This document shows, piece by piece, positions 29,677 through 37,999 of a stretch of DNA of 64,000 nt. The translations under genes were made by a program, and so were the position numbers. Under the pieces are notes generated by a model. That model did no database searches. It worked only from the letters and a program-made list of their open reading frames with translations, and was not told the origin of the DNA. How positions within the stretch are numbered: position 1 is the stretch's first letter; every line of letters begins with the position of its first letter. Origin of the DNA: Roseibium sediminis (GTDB taxonomy: Bacteria > Pseudomonadota > Alphaproteobacteria > Rhizobiales > Stappiaceae); NCBI RefSeq assembly GCF_008711325.1, contig NZ_VXDB01000001.1, forward strand, positions 310,001 through 374,000. Direction: 5' to 3'.

Positions 29677-31035
29677 GTGTCGCTAAAACTAAAGTTGCTC
29701 CTTGTCACAATCCTTCCGATGATCGTGATTTCGGTGCTGATCGGGACCACCACCTACTTTCAGGCTCTGGACCTCATTGATTCTGAAACCGCTGCTGTCG
29801 AGAAGCGGATCCTGGCATCAAAGAAACAGGAAATTCAGAACTACATCAGCCTTGCGCTGACCTCGATCGAACAGACCTACAATGAAGAACCAAACGGCCG
29901 GGCCAGTGCACAGGAAGAAGTGCGCCAGATTCTCGACAACATGACCTTTGGCGAAGATGGCTATTTCTTCGTCTATCAGCTCGACGGCACGAATATCGTA
30001 CATCCCAAGCTCGCCCATCTCGTCGGCAAGAAGTGGTGGGATCTTCAGGACCCGGAAGGCGACTATGTGATCCGCAACCTGATCGAGAAGGCACAGGCAG
30101 GGGGCGGATTTCACCCATATGTCTGGCATCGCCCGTCTACCGACCTTGTCGAAGACAAACTCGGATATGCAATCCTTCTCGACAAGTGGGGCTGGATGCT
30201 CGGCACGGGGCTCTACCTTGATGACATTGCACGTGAGGTATCGGCCATTCGGGAAGACTTTGCGACAAGCATCCGGGAGACGACAATCGTCATCTTCGTC
30301 ATCACACTGGCCGCAATTCTCATTGCCGGCACGCTGATTGCCAGTATCAGGTTCTCCGAACAGCGCTTTGCGGACACCCGCCTGAAGGAACTGACCACAC
30401 GTGTATTCGAGGTTCAGGAGCAGGAGAGAAAGCGCGTCTCGACCGAGCTTCACGACGGCATATCGCAACTTCTTGTCTCCGTACGCTACGGGCTGGAAAT
30501 GATGGAGAGCGAGGCTCATGAGCTTCCAGCCCTTCACGGTCAGGCGGGGAAGTCTCTGCATATTCTGGACGAAGCCCTGAACGAGATCAGGCGTATATCG
30601 AGAGACCTTAGGCCAAGTGTACTGGACGACATGGGTCTCGCATCCGCCCTGAAAAGTCTTGGCAAGGAATTCCAGACCCAGTCCGGCATCGCCGTGTCGG
30701 TCATCGCTGACCGGGCCCACAATCGCCTGTCGGACCGCGCGAAGACGGCCCTTTACCGGGTAGTGCAGGAATGCCTGACCAATGTCGCCCGACACTCGAA
30801 GGCGAAAAACGTCAACATAGAACTTCTGGTTTCACCAAAGCTCTTGACGTTGAAAGTGGAGGATGACGGTATAGGCCTTCCAAATCCGATCCCGAAATCC
30901 GGCGGCCTCGGCTTCCGCAACATCAGGGAGCGAATGGAAATTTACGGTGGGGATGTCAGTCTTTCGAGACCCGCAACCGGTGGCACACGGATCGACATTT
31001 CCCTCCCCCTGACGAAAAAGTCGAGTCTGGACTAA
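29677..31035 (+). CDS. Cache-domain sensor histidine kinase (HisKA_3)
   Basis: 452-residue membrane kinase: first membrane helix about 8-28, periplasmic single Cache domain about 30-190 (EDGYFFVYQLDGTNIVHP, WGWMLGTGLYLDDI), second helix about 202-225, HisKA_3 dimerisation domain with H259 in ELHDGISQLLVSVRYGL, and HATPase with QECLTNVARHSKAK and VEDDGIGLP. Start GTG with AGGGG (29665-29669) ahead. sCache_2 domains bind small carboxylates or amines outside the cell, which fits its position divergent from the TRAP operon for an organic acid. The NarL-type regulator follows after 25 bp. Confidence 0.93.
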   Translation: MSLKLKLLLVTILPMIVISVLIGTTTYFQALDLIDSETAAVEKRILASKKQEIQNYISLALTSIEQTYNEEPNGRASAQEEVRQILDNMTFGEDGYFFVYQLDGTNIVHPKLAHLVGKKWWDLQDPEGDYVIRNLIEKAQAGGGFHPYVWHRPSTDLVEDKLGYAILLDKWGWMLGTGLYLDDIAREVSAIREDFATSIRETTIVIFVITLAAILIAGTLIASIRFSEQRFADTRLKELTTRVFEVQEQERKRVSTELHDGISQLLVSVRYGLEMMESEAHELPALHGQAGKSLHILDEALNEIRRISRDLRPSVLDDMGLASALKSLGKEFQTQSGIAVSVIADRAHNRLSDRAKTALYRVVQECLTNVARHSKAKNVNIELLVSPKLLTLKVEDDGIGLPNPIPKSGGLGFRNIRERMEIYGGDVSLSRPATGGTRIDISLPLTKKSSLD

Positions 31036-31060
31036 CCAGGCCCGGCAGGAAGGCAAAGGC

Positions 31061-31726
31061 GTGAACAAGATCGAGGCGGTGGCCCCCTCTCCCATCACGG
31101 TGGTTCTGGCAGACGACCACGAACTCGTTCGTGACGGCATTCGCGCCCGCCTTTCACGTGTCGAATCGCTGGAAGTGATTGGCGAGGCGACAAACGGCAA
31201 GGAAGCGCTTGAACTGGTAGCTGCGCTGAAGCCGAGCGTGGTGCTCATGGACGTTTCCATGCCGCTGATGAACGGTCTGGAGGCCGCAAGCATCATCCGC
31301 AACCAGTATCCGCAAACCCGCGTGCTTATTCTCTCCATCTACGACAATCCGGAATATGTGCGCGGTGTGGTTCAGGCTGGAGCAAAGGGCTATATCCTCA
31401 AGGATATCTCCGCAAAGGAGATGATCACCGCCATTCTCAGCGTGGCAAATGGCGGCTACTACTTTTCCTCGGCGGTGGGCCCGACACTCGTTGGCGCCAC
31501 CAAGAGTGCCCCGGTTGATGACCCTTATGGCCTGACGGACCGGGAAAAACAGGTCCTTGCGGCCATCGCCAAGGGACAACCGAACAAGGAAGTTGCCAAG
31601 AATCTCGGCATCAGCGTACGTACGGTTGAATCCCACCGGCTGAATTTGCGCGAAAAGGTTGGTTGCAAGAACGCCGCCCAACTCTACAAGGTCGCCCAGG
31701 AACTCGGACTGCTCCTGGAAGGCTAA
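31061..31726 (+). CDS. NarL/LuxR-family response regulator
   Basis: 221-residue response regulator with receiver domain (about 12-130, ADDH acidic pair, D64 in VLMDVSMP) and C-terminal LuxR-type HTH (about 155-212, LTDREKQVLAAIAKGQPNKEVA, ISVRTVESHR). The GTG start has AGGAAGG upstream. Pairs with the Cache kinase and is expected to control the divergent TRAP operon. Confidence 0.93.
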   Translation: MNKIEAVAPSPITVVLADDHELVRDGIRARLSRVESLEVIGEATNGKEALELVAALKPSVVLMDVSMPLMNGLEAASIIRNQYPQTRVLILSIYDNPEYVRGVVQAGAKGYILKDISAKEMITAILSVANGGYYFSSAVGPTLVGATKSAPVDDPYGLTDREKQVLAAIAKGQPNKEVAKNLGISVRTVESHRLNLREKVGCKNAAQLYKVAQELGLLLEG

Positions 31727-31752
31727 TTCTCAACTCCCCGTGAAGGCATCAC

Positions 31753-32502
31753 ATGTCGAAACCGCTTATCCTGATCACTTCGGACGTCAAACCTGTCGAC
31801 GGCTACAAATGGCATGCAGCACCGTCCACTTACCTGAATGCGGTCCTCAAAGGTGCTGACGCCATTCCGGTCATCCTTCCCTCTCTGGGCGACGACCTCG
31901 CTCTGGATGATGTCCTTGACCGTGTGGACGGCGTGCTGGCGACAGGGTCACGTTCGAATGTCTATCCGGAACTCTATGGCGAGGTTCCGACCGAAGAGAA
32001 CGGTCCTTATGACCGCGAGCGGGATGCGACGACCCTCCCCCTTTTGCGCAGAGCCGTTGCACGCGGCATTCCGGTCTTTGCGATTTGCCGGGGAATGCAG
32101 GAGCTGAACGTCGCATTCGGCGGATCATTGCTGACGGAGATACAGGAACTGGACGGTCGCATGGATCACCGTGCCGCCGTGTCCGAAGACCAGAATGAGC
32201 GGTTCAAGATCGCCCATCCGATCGAAATCAAGGATGACAGCAAACTTGCCGACGTTCTCGGCAACGAACCGGTTGAAGTGAATTCGCTCCACCGGCAGGC
32301 TCTCGGCGAACTGGGATCTTCTCTGGTGGTCGAAGCGCGCGCAGCTGACGGCACAATCGAGGCCGTCTCTGTCGATGGTGCGCCGGGATATGTTCTGGCG
32401 ACCCAGTGGCATCCGGAATTCTGGGTGGCAACGGATAGCCCATCCAAGAAGCTGTTCAAGGCCTTTGGCGAGGCTGCACGAGCCTACCGCGCACAGCGCT
32501 GA
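31753..32502 (+). CDS. Gamma-glutamyl-GABA hydrolase-family protein (peptidase C26)
   Basis: 249-residue class I glutamine-amidotransferase-like hydrolase of the PuuD group. The nucleophile C112 lies in VFAICRGMQELNVAFGG, and the His/Glu of the triad are H220 and E222 in QWHPEFW; PGYVLATQ precedes them. PuuD cleaves gamma-glutamyl-GABA in putrescine breakdown, but no other puu genes are visible, so the exact substrate is open. It starts 26 bp after the response regulator, on the same strand, and may be cotranscribed with it. Confidence 0.88.
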   Translation: MSKPLILITSDVKPVDGYKWHAAPSTYLNAVLKGADAIPVILPSLGDDLALDDVLDRVDGVLATGSRSNVYPELYGEVPTEENGPYDRERDATTLPLLRRAVARGIPVFAICRGMQELNVAFGGSLLTEIQELDGRMDHRAAVSEDQNERFKIAHPIEIKDDSKLADVLGNEPVEVNSLHRQALGELGSSLVVEARAADGTIEAVSVDGAPGYVLATQWHPEFWVATDSPSKKLFKAFGEAARAYRAQR

Positions 32503-32521
32503 GATCGCGAAGGTGGGGCGC

Positions 32522-34357
32522 TCAGCCCCACCCGATCGCTGCGGTCAACAAGGTTGCTCCCAATAGGAACACAACAAGCGCAGCGGCGATTTCGATGCTG
32601 TTGAGCACATAGGCCGTCGTCGAGCTGTCATGGCCGAACAGACGCACCGCAACACCCTTCGCCCCTACGGCCAGCCCCGCCAGAACGGAAACGGTGAGCG
32701 CCGTTCCAACAGCCATGGCGAGTGTCGCCCCGATACCGGCCAGCACCATGCCCTGTGACAGGGCAAACACAAGAACCACCAGAGCTCCGGAACAGGGGCG
32801 CAATCCGACGGCCAGGATCACAGACGCCATCTTGGCTATCGACATCTTGCCTTCCACCATTGCCGGAGTGGGCGCATGAACATGCCCGCACGTGGAGCAG
32901 GCCCCATCCGGCCCATGGTGGTCATGATTGTGATCATGGTGATGGTGGTGGTGCGCGCTGCCATGGCCATGCGCATGGTCATGGTCATGGTCATGGTGGT
33001 GCTGGTGGTGGTCGTGGTGCGAGTGCGCAGCTGCGGATTTTCCACCCAGCTTCTGCAAGAGCGGACGACCCGCCTTCTGCCAAAGAAGCCACAGACCCAG
33101 CACGGTAACCAGAGCATAAGAGCCGATTTCAAACCACCGGGCTGTATTCTGGATGGCAATCGACGTCATGCGGAAAACCAGCGCAGCACCACCGACAAGC
33201 AGGATTGCCGTCACAGCTTGCGCAAACGCAGACAGGAATGACAGCAGGATGCCCTTCTTCAGAGTCTCGTGATTGGCCAGAACATAGGACGAGATAATCG
33301 CCTTTCCATGCCCCGGGCCGGCTGCATGAAAAACCCCATACCCAAAGGACAGTCCAATCAACAACCAGGCTGCGTTCGGATTTGTCTGGAACGCCCGAAG
33401 TGCCCCGACCAGCTGTTGATAAAAGTCCTTTTGAAGCGCGGCAATCTTTCCGAAGAAGGCATCAAACGGGCCGGTTTTGATTGTAGTTCCGGCAGGCTCG
33501 GTCGACGCCGCCGGGCCTTCAGCCACAGTCTCGCTGTCGGAAACAGAATCGACCTGCTTCTCGACCGGCGCGCTTACATTCGCCGCAACCTGATCATTGC
33601 CGCCACAGACGACGACCATCTGATTGACCTGCGTTTGCGCCGCGGACTGAAGCTCCGGCGGCAGGTCACGCTGATCCGGCCCGATCTGGGCAAGAGCGTA
33701 GGCGACAGCGTCATCCAGCGGAGGCGGATCGCGGCGCTCGACCGCGCAGGTTGATACAGAGTTATCGACCCCCAATGCTCCTTCTGCCCGCGAGAAGCGG
33801 AAATCGACGTAATATGTCGGGTCATAGACATCCAGCGTGATCGTGCGCGTCGCGGACACCGGTTCCTTCAGCGGCAAGGTGAAGTGCAGTTCCAGAAGAT
33901 CAACCGTCTCCGGAACACTGCCTCCATTCAACCGAACATCTTCGCGCATGGCTTCAATGTCTTCCGGCTTCATCGCCCAGTAGTCATCGATCGATACGGT
34001 GGCCAGTTCAAGCCAGAAGTCGGTTGGTGCCGTAAAATCCAGCTCCACCTTGGTGTCATCGCCAAAGGTGAAGAAGCCGAAATCAGCCATGCTTTCGACG
34101 TTGACCTCGGCTAGCTCGCGCAGCTCTTCGGGAGAATATTTGCCGTCCAGATTTGTATCGAAGCCCTGCACGGCGAAAGCACTATAGGCGTCGTCAAAGC
34201 GAAATACGTGCTTCACCGCCACGGCAAGACCGTTTTCATTGAGGACAAGACGCGACCGTGCCTCAACGAAGATATGCGGGTGAGCAAAGACAACCGGCGC
34301 ACCCAAAACTGCAATGGCAAGAGCGACGACAAGCGACCGCAAATATCGAAAAGTCAT
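32522..34357 (-). CDS. DUF1007-NicO fusion: putative metal (Ni/Co/Zn) exporter with His-rich loop
   Basis: 611-residue two-part protein. Residues 1-25 are a signal peptide. Residues 26-255 are a periplasmic DUF1007 domain containing HPHIFVEA and an EF-hand-like loop, D67-x-N69-x-D71-G72 to E78. After a linker and a membrane anchor, residues 325-611 form a NicO/RcnA-type transporter with HAAGPGHGKAIISSY (344-358) and GLRPCSGALVVLV (518-530). Between helices lies a His/Asp-rich loop (445-482) followed by CSTC-GH. Usually DUF1007 and NicO are separate neighbouring genes. It probably moves a transition metal across the inner membrane; direction and metal are not decided by sequence. Confidence 0.88.
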   Translation of the reverse strand: MTFRYLRSLVVALAIAVLGAPVVFAHPHIFVEARSRLVLNENGLAVAVKHVFRFDDAYSAFAVQGFDTNLDGKYSPEELRELAEVNVESMADFGFFTFGDDTKVELDFTAPTDFWLELATVSIDDYWAMKPEDIEAMREDVRLNGGSVPETVDLLELHFTLPLKEPVSATRTITLDVYDPTYYVDFRFSRAEGALGVDNSVSTCAVERRDPPPLDDAVAYALAQIGPDQRDLPPELQSAAQTQVNQMVVVCGGNDQVAANVSAPVEKQVDSVSDSETVAEGPAASTEPAGTTIKTGPFDAFFGKIAALQKDFYQQLVGALRAFQTNPNAAWLLIGLSFGYGVFHAAGPGHGKAIISSYVLANHETLKKGILLSFLSAFAQAVTAILLVGGAALVFRMTSIAIQNTARWFEIGSYALVTVLGLWLLWQKAGRPLLQKLGGKSAAAHSHHDHHQHHHDHDHDHAHGHGSAHHHHHHDHNHDHHGPDGACSTCGHVHAPTPAMVEGKMSIAKMASVILAVGLRPCSGALVVLVFALSQGMVLAGIGATLAMAVGTALTVSVLAGLAVGAKGVAVRLFGHDSSTTAYVLNSIEIAAALVVFLLGATLLTAAIGWG

Positions 34358-34519
34358 TGAAATGAACCGCCTCGGCTGACCGCAATGGGAAGCATGACAC
34401 GACTGTTTGGCAAGCGATCACGGCGGGATCAAGACCGCCTCTTCCGCAATGCACGGGTTTCAGCGAAAAATATCCACTAACAACAGGAAAAAATCGGAAG
34501 ATTTCCTCCAAGCTTCACC

Positions 34520-34578
34520 CAATATGCGGAATATAGACCACGTTTTTCCGCGACAAATCGACATATTGATCCTTAAGG
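34520..34578. promoter_or_regulatory. Cluster of inverted repeats upstream of the leucine-type dehydrogenase
   Basis: CAATATG (34520-34526) / CATATTG (34562-34568) encloses GCGGAA (34526-34531) / TTCCGC (34546-34551), and the palindrome CCTTAAGG lies at 34571-34578, 36 bp before the start codon. This looks like an Lrp/AsnC- or BkdR-type control region, but no consensus can be confirmed by eye. Confidence 0.35.
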
Positions 34579-34614
34579 AACCACCTTCCAGAGACAAGCC
34601 CAGAGATTCAGACA

Positions 34615-35682
34615 ATGAATGCCTTCACCCCATCACTGGCCACAAGCGCGGTATTCAACCATATCGAATATGATGATCATGAGGATGTGGTTTTTGTCCG
34701 TGACAAGAAACATGGCCTGTTCGCCATCATTGCCGTGCACGACACCACTTTGGGCCCGGCACTTGGCGGTTGCAGGATCTGGCCGTATGCGACACCCGAA
34801 GAAGCTCTGACGGACGCCCTGCGCCTGTCCCGTGGCATGACTTACAAGAACGCCGTAGCGGACTTGCCATTGGGCGGCGGCAAGGCAGTGATCATTGCGG
34901 ATCCGAAAAAGGACAAGACCCCGGAGCTGATGCAAGCCTTTGGGCGTCACGTGGAACGTCTCAGCGGGACCTACATCACCGCAGAAGATGTTGGCGTTTC
35001 CCCCGATGATATGGAACAGGTTGCCAAGGAAACCGGCCACGTTCGCGGCACACAGGCAACCGGTCTGGGCGACCCCTCTCCCTACACCGCCCTTGGGGTT
35101 TTCTGCGGCATTCAGGCCGCTGCGGAACATGTCTTCGGCTCGGCGGATCTGACCGGCAAATCCGTCAGCGTGCAAGGTCTCGGCCATGTCGGTTACGATC
35201 TTGCCGCCCAGCTGCACCGGGCTGGAGCAAAGCTTGTTGTTTCCGACATCAATGAAGCAGCCGTTGCCAGGGCAGTCACTGAGCTCGGCGCAACGGCCAT
35301 CGAAACCGCAAATGCACATGCGGCCGATGTCGACATCTTTGCACCCTGCGCGCTTGGTGCGGGCCTCAATGCACAAACAGTGCCTGGCATCCGTGCTCGC
35401 ATTATCGCCGGTGCTGCCAACAATCAGCTGAAGACCCCGGATGATGGCGTCGCTCTGCGCAAGCGCGGGGTCCTCTACGCTCCCGATTATGTGATCAATG
35501 CTGGCGGCGTTATTTCGATTGCATTGGCAAAACCGGGCGGCAATGACACCGAGGTTCGCGCCAAGACCGAGGCCATTCGCGCCACTCTTGGCAATATCTT
35601 CCGCCGCAGCGAACAGGAAAACTCGACACCTGAAGCGATTGCAGATCGCCTCGCCCATGAACGGCTGCAGGCTCATAAATAA
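34615..35682 (+). CDS. Leu/Val/Phe/Glu dehydrogenase
   Basis: 355-residue amino-acid dehydrogenase, NAD-dependent oxidative deamination of (branched-chain) amino acids to 2-oxoacids. The family N-domain shows GPALGGCRIWPY, the catalytic-lysine region GMTYKNAVADLPLGGGKAVI (K78, K90), ITAEDVGVSPDDMEQV, and the NAD-binding Rossmann motif VQGLGHVGYDLAAQLHRAG; PCALGAGLN and ANNQLK follow. Length matches leucine dehydrogenases. Isolated gene with a repeat-rich 257-bp upstream region. Its keto-acid products are also typical ligands of TakP-like TRAP receptors, but a link is only suggestive. Confidence 0.92.
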   Translation: MNAFTPSLATSAVFNHIEYDDHEDVVFVRDKKHGLFAIIAVHDTTLGPALGGCRIWPYATPEEALTDALRLSRGMTYKNAVADLPLGGGKAVIIADPKKDKTPELMQAFGRHVERLSGTYITAEDVGVSPDDMEQVAKETGHVRGTQATGLGDPSPYTALGVFCGIQAAAEHVFGSADLTGKSVSVQGLGHVGYDLAAQLHRAGAKLVVSDINEAAVARAVTELGATAIETANAHAADVDIFAPCALGAGLNAQTVPGIRARIIAGAANNQLKTPDDGVALRKRGVLYAPDYVINAGGVISIALAKPGGNDTEVRAKTEAIRATLGNIFRRSEQENSTPEAIADRLAHERLQAHK

Positions 35683-35693
35683 CAAACAAAATC

Positions 35694-35728
35694 GAGCCGG
35701 AAGCCTGCTCACGGCAAGCTCCCGGCTC
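35694..35728. other. Weak stem-loop between convergent genes
   Basis: GAGCCGG (35694-35700) / CCGGCTC (35722-35728) with a 21-base loop, directly after the dehydrogenase stop. There is no U-tract, so it is only a possible terminator. Confidence 0.3.
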
Positions 35729-35750
35729 ATGCATCAGGCCGTCCGCATGC

Positions 35751-36569
35751 TCAGGTTTCAGAACCGTTCGTGCGGCCCCTGTCTTCATCCATGAGCACAC
35801 CCATCGCGATCTGGATATCGTCGGGCAACTGATCGACAGTGTACCAGACAGGGCTTCTTGCGGCTTCCAGTATCACATTCGCCGAGCTCGGCAAGCGCTC
35901 AAGCAAAGTTGGCCCTTTGAAATGATGCCGCGTGCGGTTAAAGACAAGCGAACTGAGCTTGTATCCAGGATAGAGGCCTTCATTTTCAAAGAAGCCGTTC
36001 CGAAACACGGACATCGCAATGGCCTTGTGCCCACGCCCTTGATCCACCATCGCAAATCCTCGCGGCTGAGCCACCACAGCTCCGATATGCTCGATGAGCG
36101 GAAGTGAAAATCTGTTTCCTTCGGGCCCTTTCTGAACCCGAACATGCTGCTTCAGTTTGGTTTTACGAGTTCCACCATCCGTATAAACGAGCATCAGCTG
36201 CTTGGTGAAATAGCCCTCATTGATCCATGAACTTTTCCACTCGATGTAAAAGCCATCCGGTAGCACAGACTGGCTGACCGGCTCGAAATCTAATTCGGAA
36301 AAGGGGCCGATAGCGGGCGCCGCTTCTCCTTCGTCAAGCGTGATGCTCTCAAGTGGATCGGTCAATATCCGGGCATCAACATCGAAATGCACACAGATAC
36401 GATGCAACACATCCGGCCTTGGAAAGGCTTCGCCATACAGGTAACGACTCAACTGCGTCCGATTGATACCAATGTCCCTCGCGACTTCCGAAACCGATAC
36501 GCCGTTTCCAATCAACCGCCGAAGATTTCGGCCAAATATTGCATGAATGTCGGCAGCGCCCCCAGCCAT
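35751..36569 (-). CDS. XRE-type HTH protein with uncharacterised C-terminal domain (paralogue 1)
   Basis: 272-residue putative transcriptional regulator. An N-terminal Cro/C1-type HTH (about residues 8-65) carries EVARDIGINRTQLSRYLYGEAFP and ends in VDARILTDPLESI. Residues about 95-265 form a domain I do not recognise, with LPDGFYIEWKSSWINEG, VDQGRGHKAIAMSVFRNGFF and PGYKLSSLVFNR. The ATG at 36569 is preceded by GGGAGGGC, and this start aligns exactly with the paralogue at 37175-37999. The two are about half identical by eye. The upstream AT-rich region is full of inverted repeats that may be its binding sites. No ligand-binding family could be assigned. Confidence 0.85.
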   Translation of the reverse strand: MAGGAADIHAIFGRNLRRLIGNGVSVSEVARDIGINRTQLSRYLYGEAFPRPDVLHRICVHFDVDARILTDPLESITLDEGEAAPAIGPFSELDFEPVSQSVLPDGFYIEWKSSWINEGYFTKQLMLVYTDGGTRKTKLKQHVRVQKGPEGNRFSLPLIEHIGAVVAQPRGFAMVDQGRGHKAIAMSVFRNGFFENEGLYPGYKLSSLVFNRTRHHFKGPTLLERLPSSANVILEAARSPVWYTVDQLPDDIQIAMGVLMDEDRGRTNGSET

Positions 36570-36664
36570 ACGCCCTCCCCTAGCCAGACCGCCTGAATGA
36601 CTTATTTTAGGAACAACATAATTTACCTTCGTAATTTTCACAATAGTTCGATGAATAAACAAAT

Positions 36665-36690
36665 AATTACGAAATATACTCTACGTAATT
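36665..36690. promoter_or_regulatory. Candidate operator: AATTACG-N12-CGTAATT
   Basis: Perfect 7-bp inverted repeat (36665-36671 and 36684-36690), half-sites 19 bp apart centre to centre, about two helical turns. It is about 95-120 bp upstream of the HTH paralogue 1 start. Further CGTAATT half-sites lie at 36630-36636 and 36838-36844. Confidence 0.45.
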
Positions 36691-36826
36691 TTGGAGACTT
36701 AAGAAGTTTGTTTACGTTGCTATAAATAGAATAAAATTGTTTTTGATTACATGTCGCATACACAGACGCTAATTATAGTCATGCTGCATATAATAGAAAT
36801 ACAATATTGGAATAAATATGAATAAA

Positions 36827-36841
36827 TACGCATTATGCGTA
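36827..36841. repeat. Perfect palindrome TACGCATTATGCGTA
   Basis: 7-bp arms around a single T, inside the AT-rich island; overlaps one of the CGTAATT half-sites. Confidence 0.45.
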
Positions 36842-37010
36842 ATTTGCCAAGATGAAAATAGTAATATTAAAGAAAAATAAAAATTGAATTATAGTGATAT
36901 AAGGAAATTTTAAAAAATAACGCGACATAGTGAGCATTAATAAGATGATGTTTTGGTGAATTTTGCAAACAAACGCAACTATACTTACAAATTTTAACAC
37001 ACACTCATCA

Positions 37011-37033
37011 AAATCAGCTGATTTGATCAAATC
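37011..37033. repeat. Two overlapping 14-bp perfect palindromes
   Basis: AAATCAGCTGATTT (37011-37024) and GATTTGATCAAATC (37020-37033) share GATTT. The arrangement allows two dimers or alternative hairpins at one locus. Confidence 0.5.
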
Positions 37034-37174
37034 TTTCGTAATATCATGCGAAATACAGTTCTGCATACTGACTTCACACAGCGCGATAAACGAAGGCAGA
37101 AATTGGATCCATAAAACCCAGAGGCCTTCCCCAAACGCTGATTTGCCGACCTCGAGTGACAAGAGGCCCTGTCA

Positions 37175-37999
37175 TTACCTGTAGGAAGGGACAGGTAACA
37201 GTCCCCGGTCCTCGGTCTCCATGACCTCCAGAATAGCGTAGATATCACGTGGCACATTATCCGGCTTATGCCAGATCGTTTGCCGGGCCACCCTCAGCAC
37301 CTTCCCATAGTTATGACCAATGTACTGCAATACCGTCGGCCCCCGGAACTGGTGTCTTTGCCTGTTAAAGACAAGCGCACTCAGTTTGTATCCCGGATAT
37401 ACATTTTCGACATTTAGGAAACCGCGCCGAAACGCGGTCATGGCAACGCCGTGGGACCCTTGCCCCTGGTCAAAAACGACAAACCCATCCGTTTGTGAAA
37501 CTGCAACTCCGACATAATCAATCAACGGCCGCTGAAACCGACGAGCCTTCAGGTCGGGGCGCAAGCCGCCGGGTACGCGAACCCGCGTCAAGCGCCTGCC
37601 ATCAACGGTCGACGCAAGCAAGAGATGTTGGGTATAAAGTCCTTCGTAAATCCAAGATGGTTTCCACTCGACATAAAACCCGTCCGGAAAGACTGATCGA
37701 TCAACAGGCTCGAAGCCCATTCTCGGAATAACATCGGCGTGAGCAGGTCCCGCCTGCTGCTGATCAGCGTCAATCTCTGCAAGGCTTTGTGTCAGAATGC
37801 GTGCATCTACTCCGAAATAGGTGCAGATCCGATGCAGAACGTCCGGCCGTGGAAACGCCTCACCATAAAGATAGCGGTTTAATTGGGTCCGATTGACCCC
37901 AACATGGCGCGCGACTTCGGTAATCGGCGTATCTTCTCCGACCAATTTCCGAAGATTTTTTCCAAATATCGATTTGATATCAATGGAGATACTAGTCAT
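37175..37999 (-). CDS. XRE-type HTH protein with uncharacterised C-terminal domain (paralogue 2)
   Basis: 274-residue paralogue of the protein at 35751-36569, same strand and same architecture. The N-terminal HTH (about 8-65) has EVARHVGVNRTQLNRYLYGEAFP and VDARILTQSLAEI. The C-terminal domain (about 95-260) has FPDGFYVEWKPSWIYEG, FDQGQGSHGVAMTAFRRGFL and PGYKLSALVFNRQRHQFRGPT. The recognition helix differs slightly (GINRTQLS versus GVNRTQLN), so both may read similar sites. No strong ribosome site. Start agreement between the copies supports the chosen ATG. A short hairpin TTACCTGT/ACAGGTAA (37175-37182/37191-37198) overlaps its stop. Confidence 0.85.
   Translation of the reverse strand: MTSISIDIKSIFGKNLRKLVGEDTPITEVARHVGVNRTQLNRYLYGEAFPRPDVLHRICTYFGVDARILTQSLAEIDADQQQAGPAHADVIPRMGFEPVDRSVFPDGFYVEWKPSWIYEGLYTQHLLLASTVDGRRLTRVRVPGGLRPDLKARRFQRPLIDYVGVAVSQTDGFVVFDQGQGSHGVAMTAFRRGFLNVENVYPGYKLSALVFNRQRHQFRGPTVLQYIGHNYGKVLRVARQTIWHKPDNVPRDIYAILEVMETEDRGLLPVPSYR

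Larger units (their letters stand above)
36570..37174. other. AT-rich, palindrome-rich intergenic island
   Basis: About 600 bp without a convincing gene. Two 60-base stretches counted by eye have 27-28% GC, far below the flanks. It holds several perfect inverted repeats (listed separately), four copies of CGTAATT, three forward and one inverted (36630, 36665 inverted, 36684, 36838), and long A/T runs. It is upstream of paralogue 1 and downstream of paralogue 2. It may be a nucleoid-protein- or regulator-bound control region, or a remnant of acquired DNA. Confidence 0.6.

Noticed and set aside
32836..33050. CAT/CAC-rich run that looks like a DNA tandem repeat
   Set aside because: It is explained by His/Asp codons of the metal-binding loop and has no fixed repeat unit, so it is not a CRISPR or satellite array.
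32876..33241. Plus-strand Met/Val-rich membrane-like frame
   Set aside because: Reverse complement of the His-rich loop of the NicO fusion, not an independent gene.
36833..37162. 109-residue minus-strand frame with a hydrophobic C-terminus in the AT-rich island
   Set aside because: Starts at TTG without a ribosome site. The Phe/Ile-rich end is what AT-rich noncoding DNA produces by chance. A small membrane protein cannot be fully excluded.
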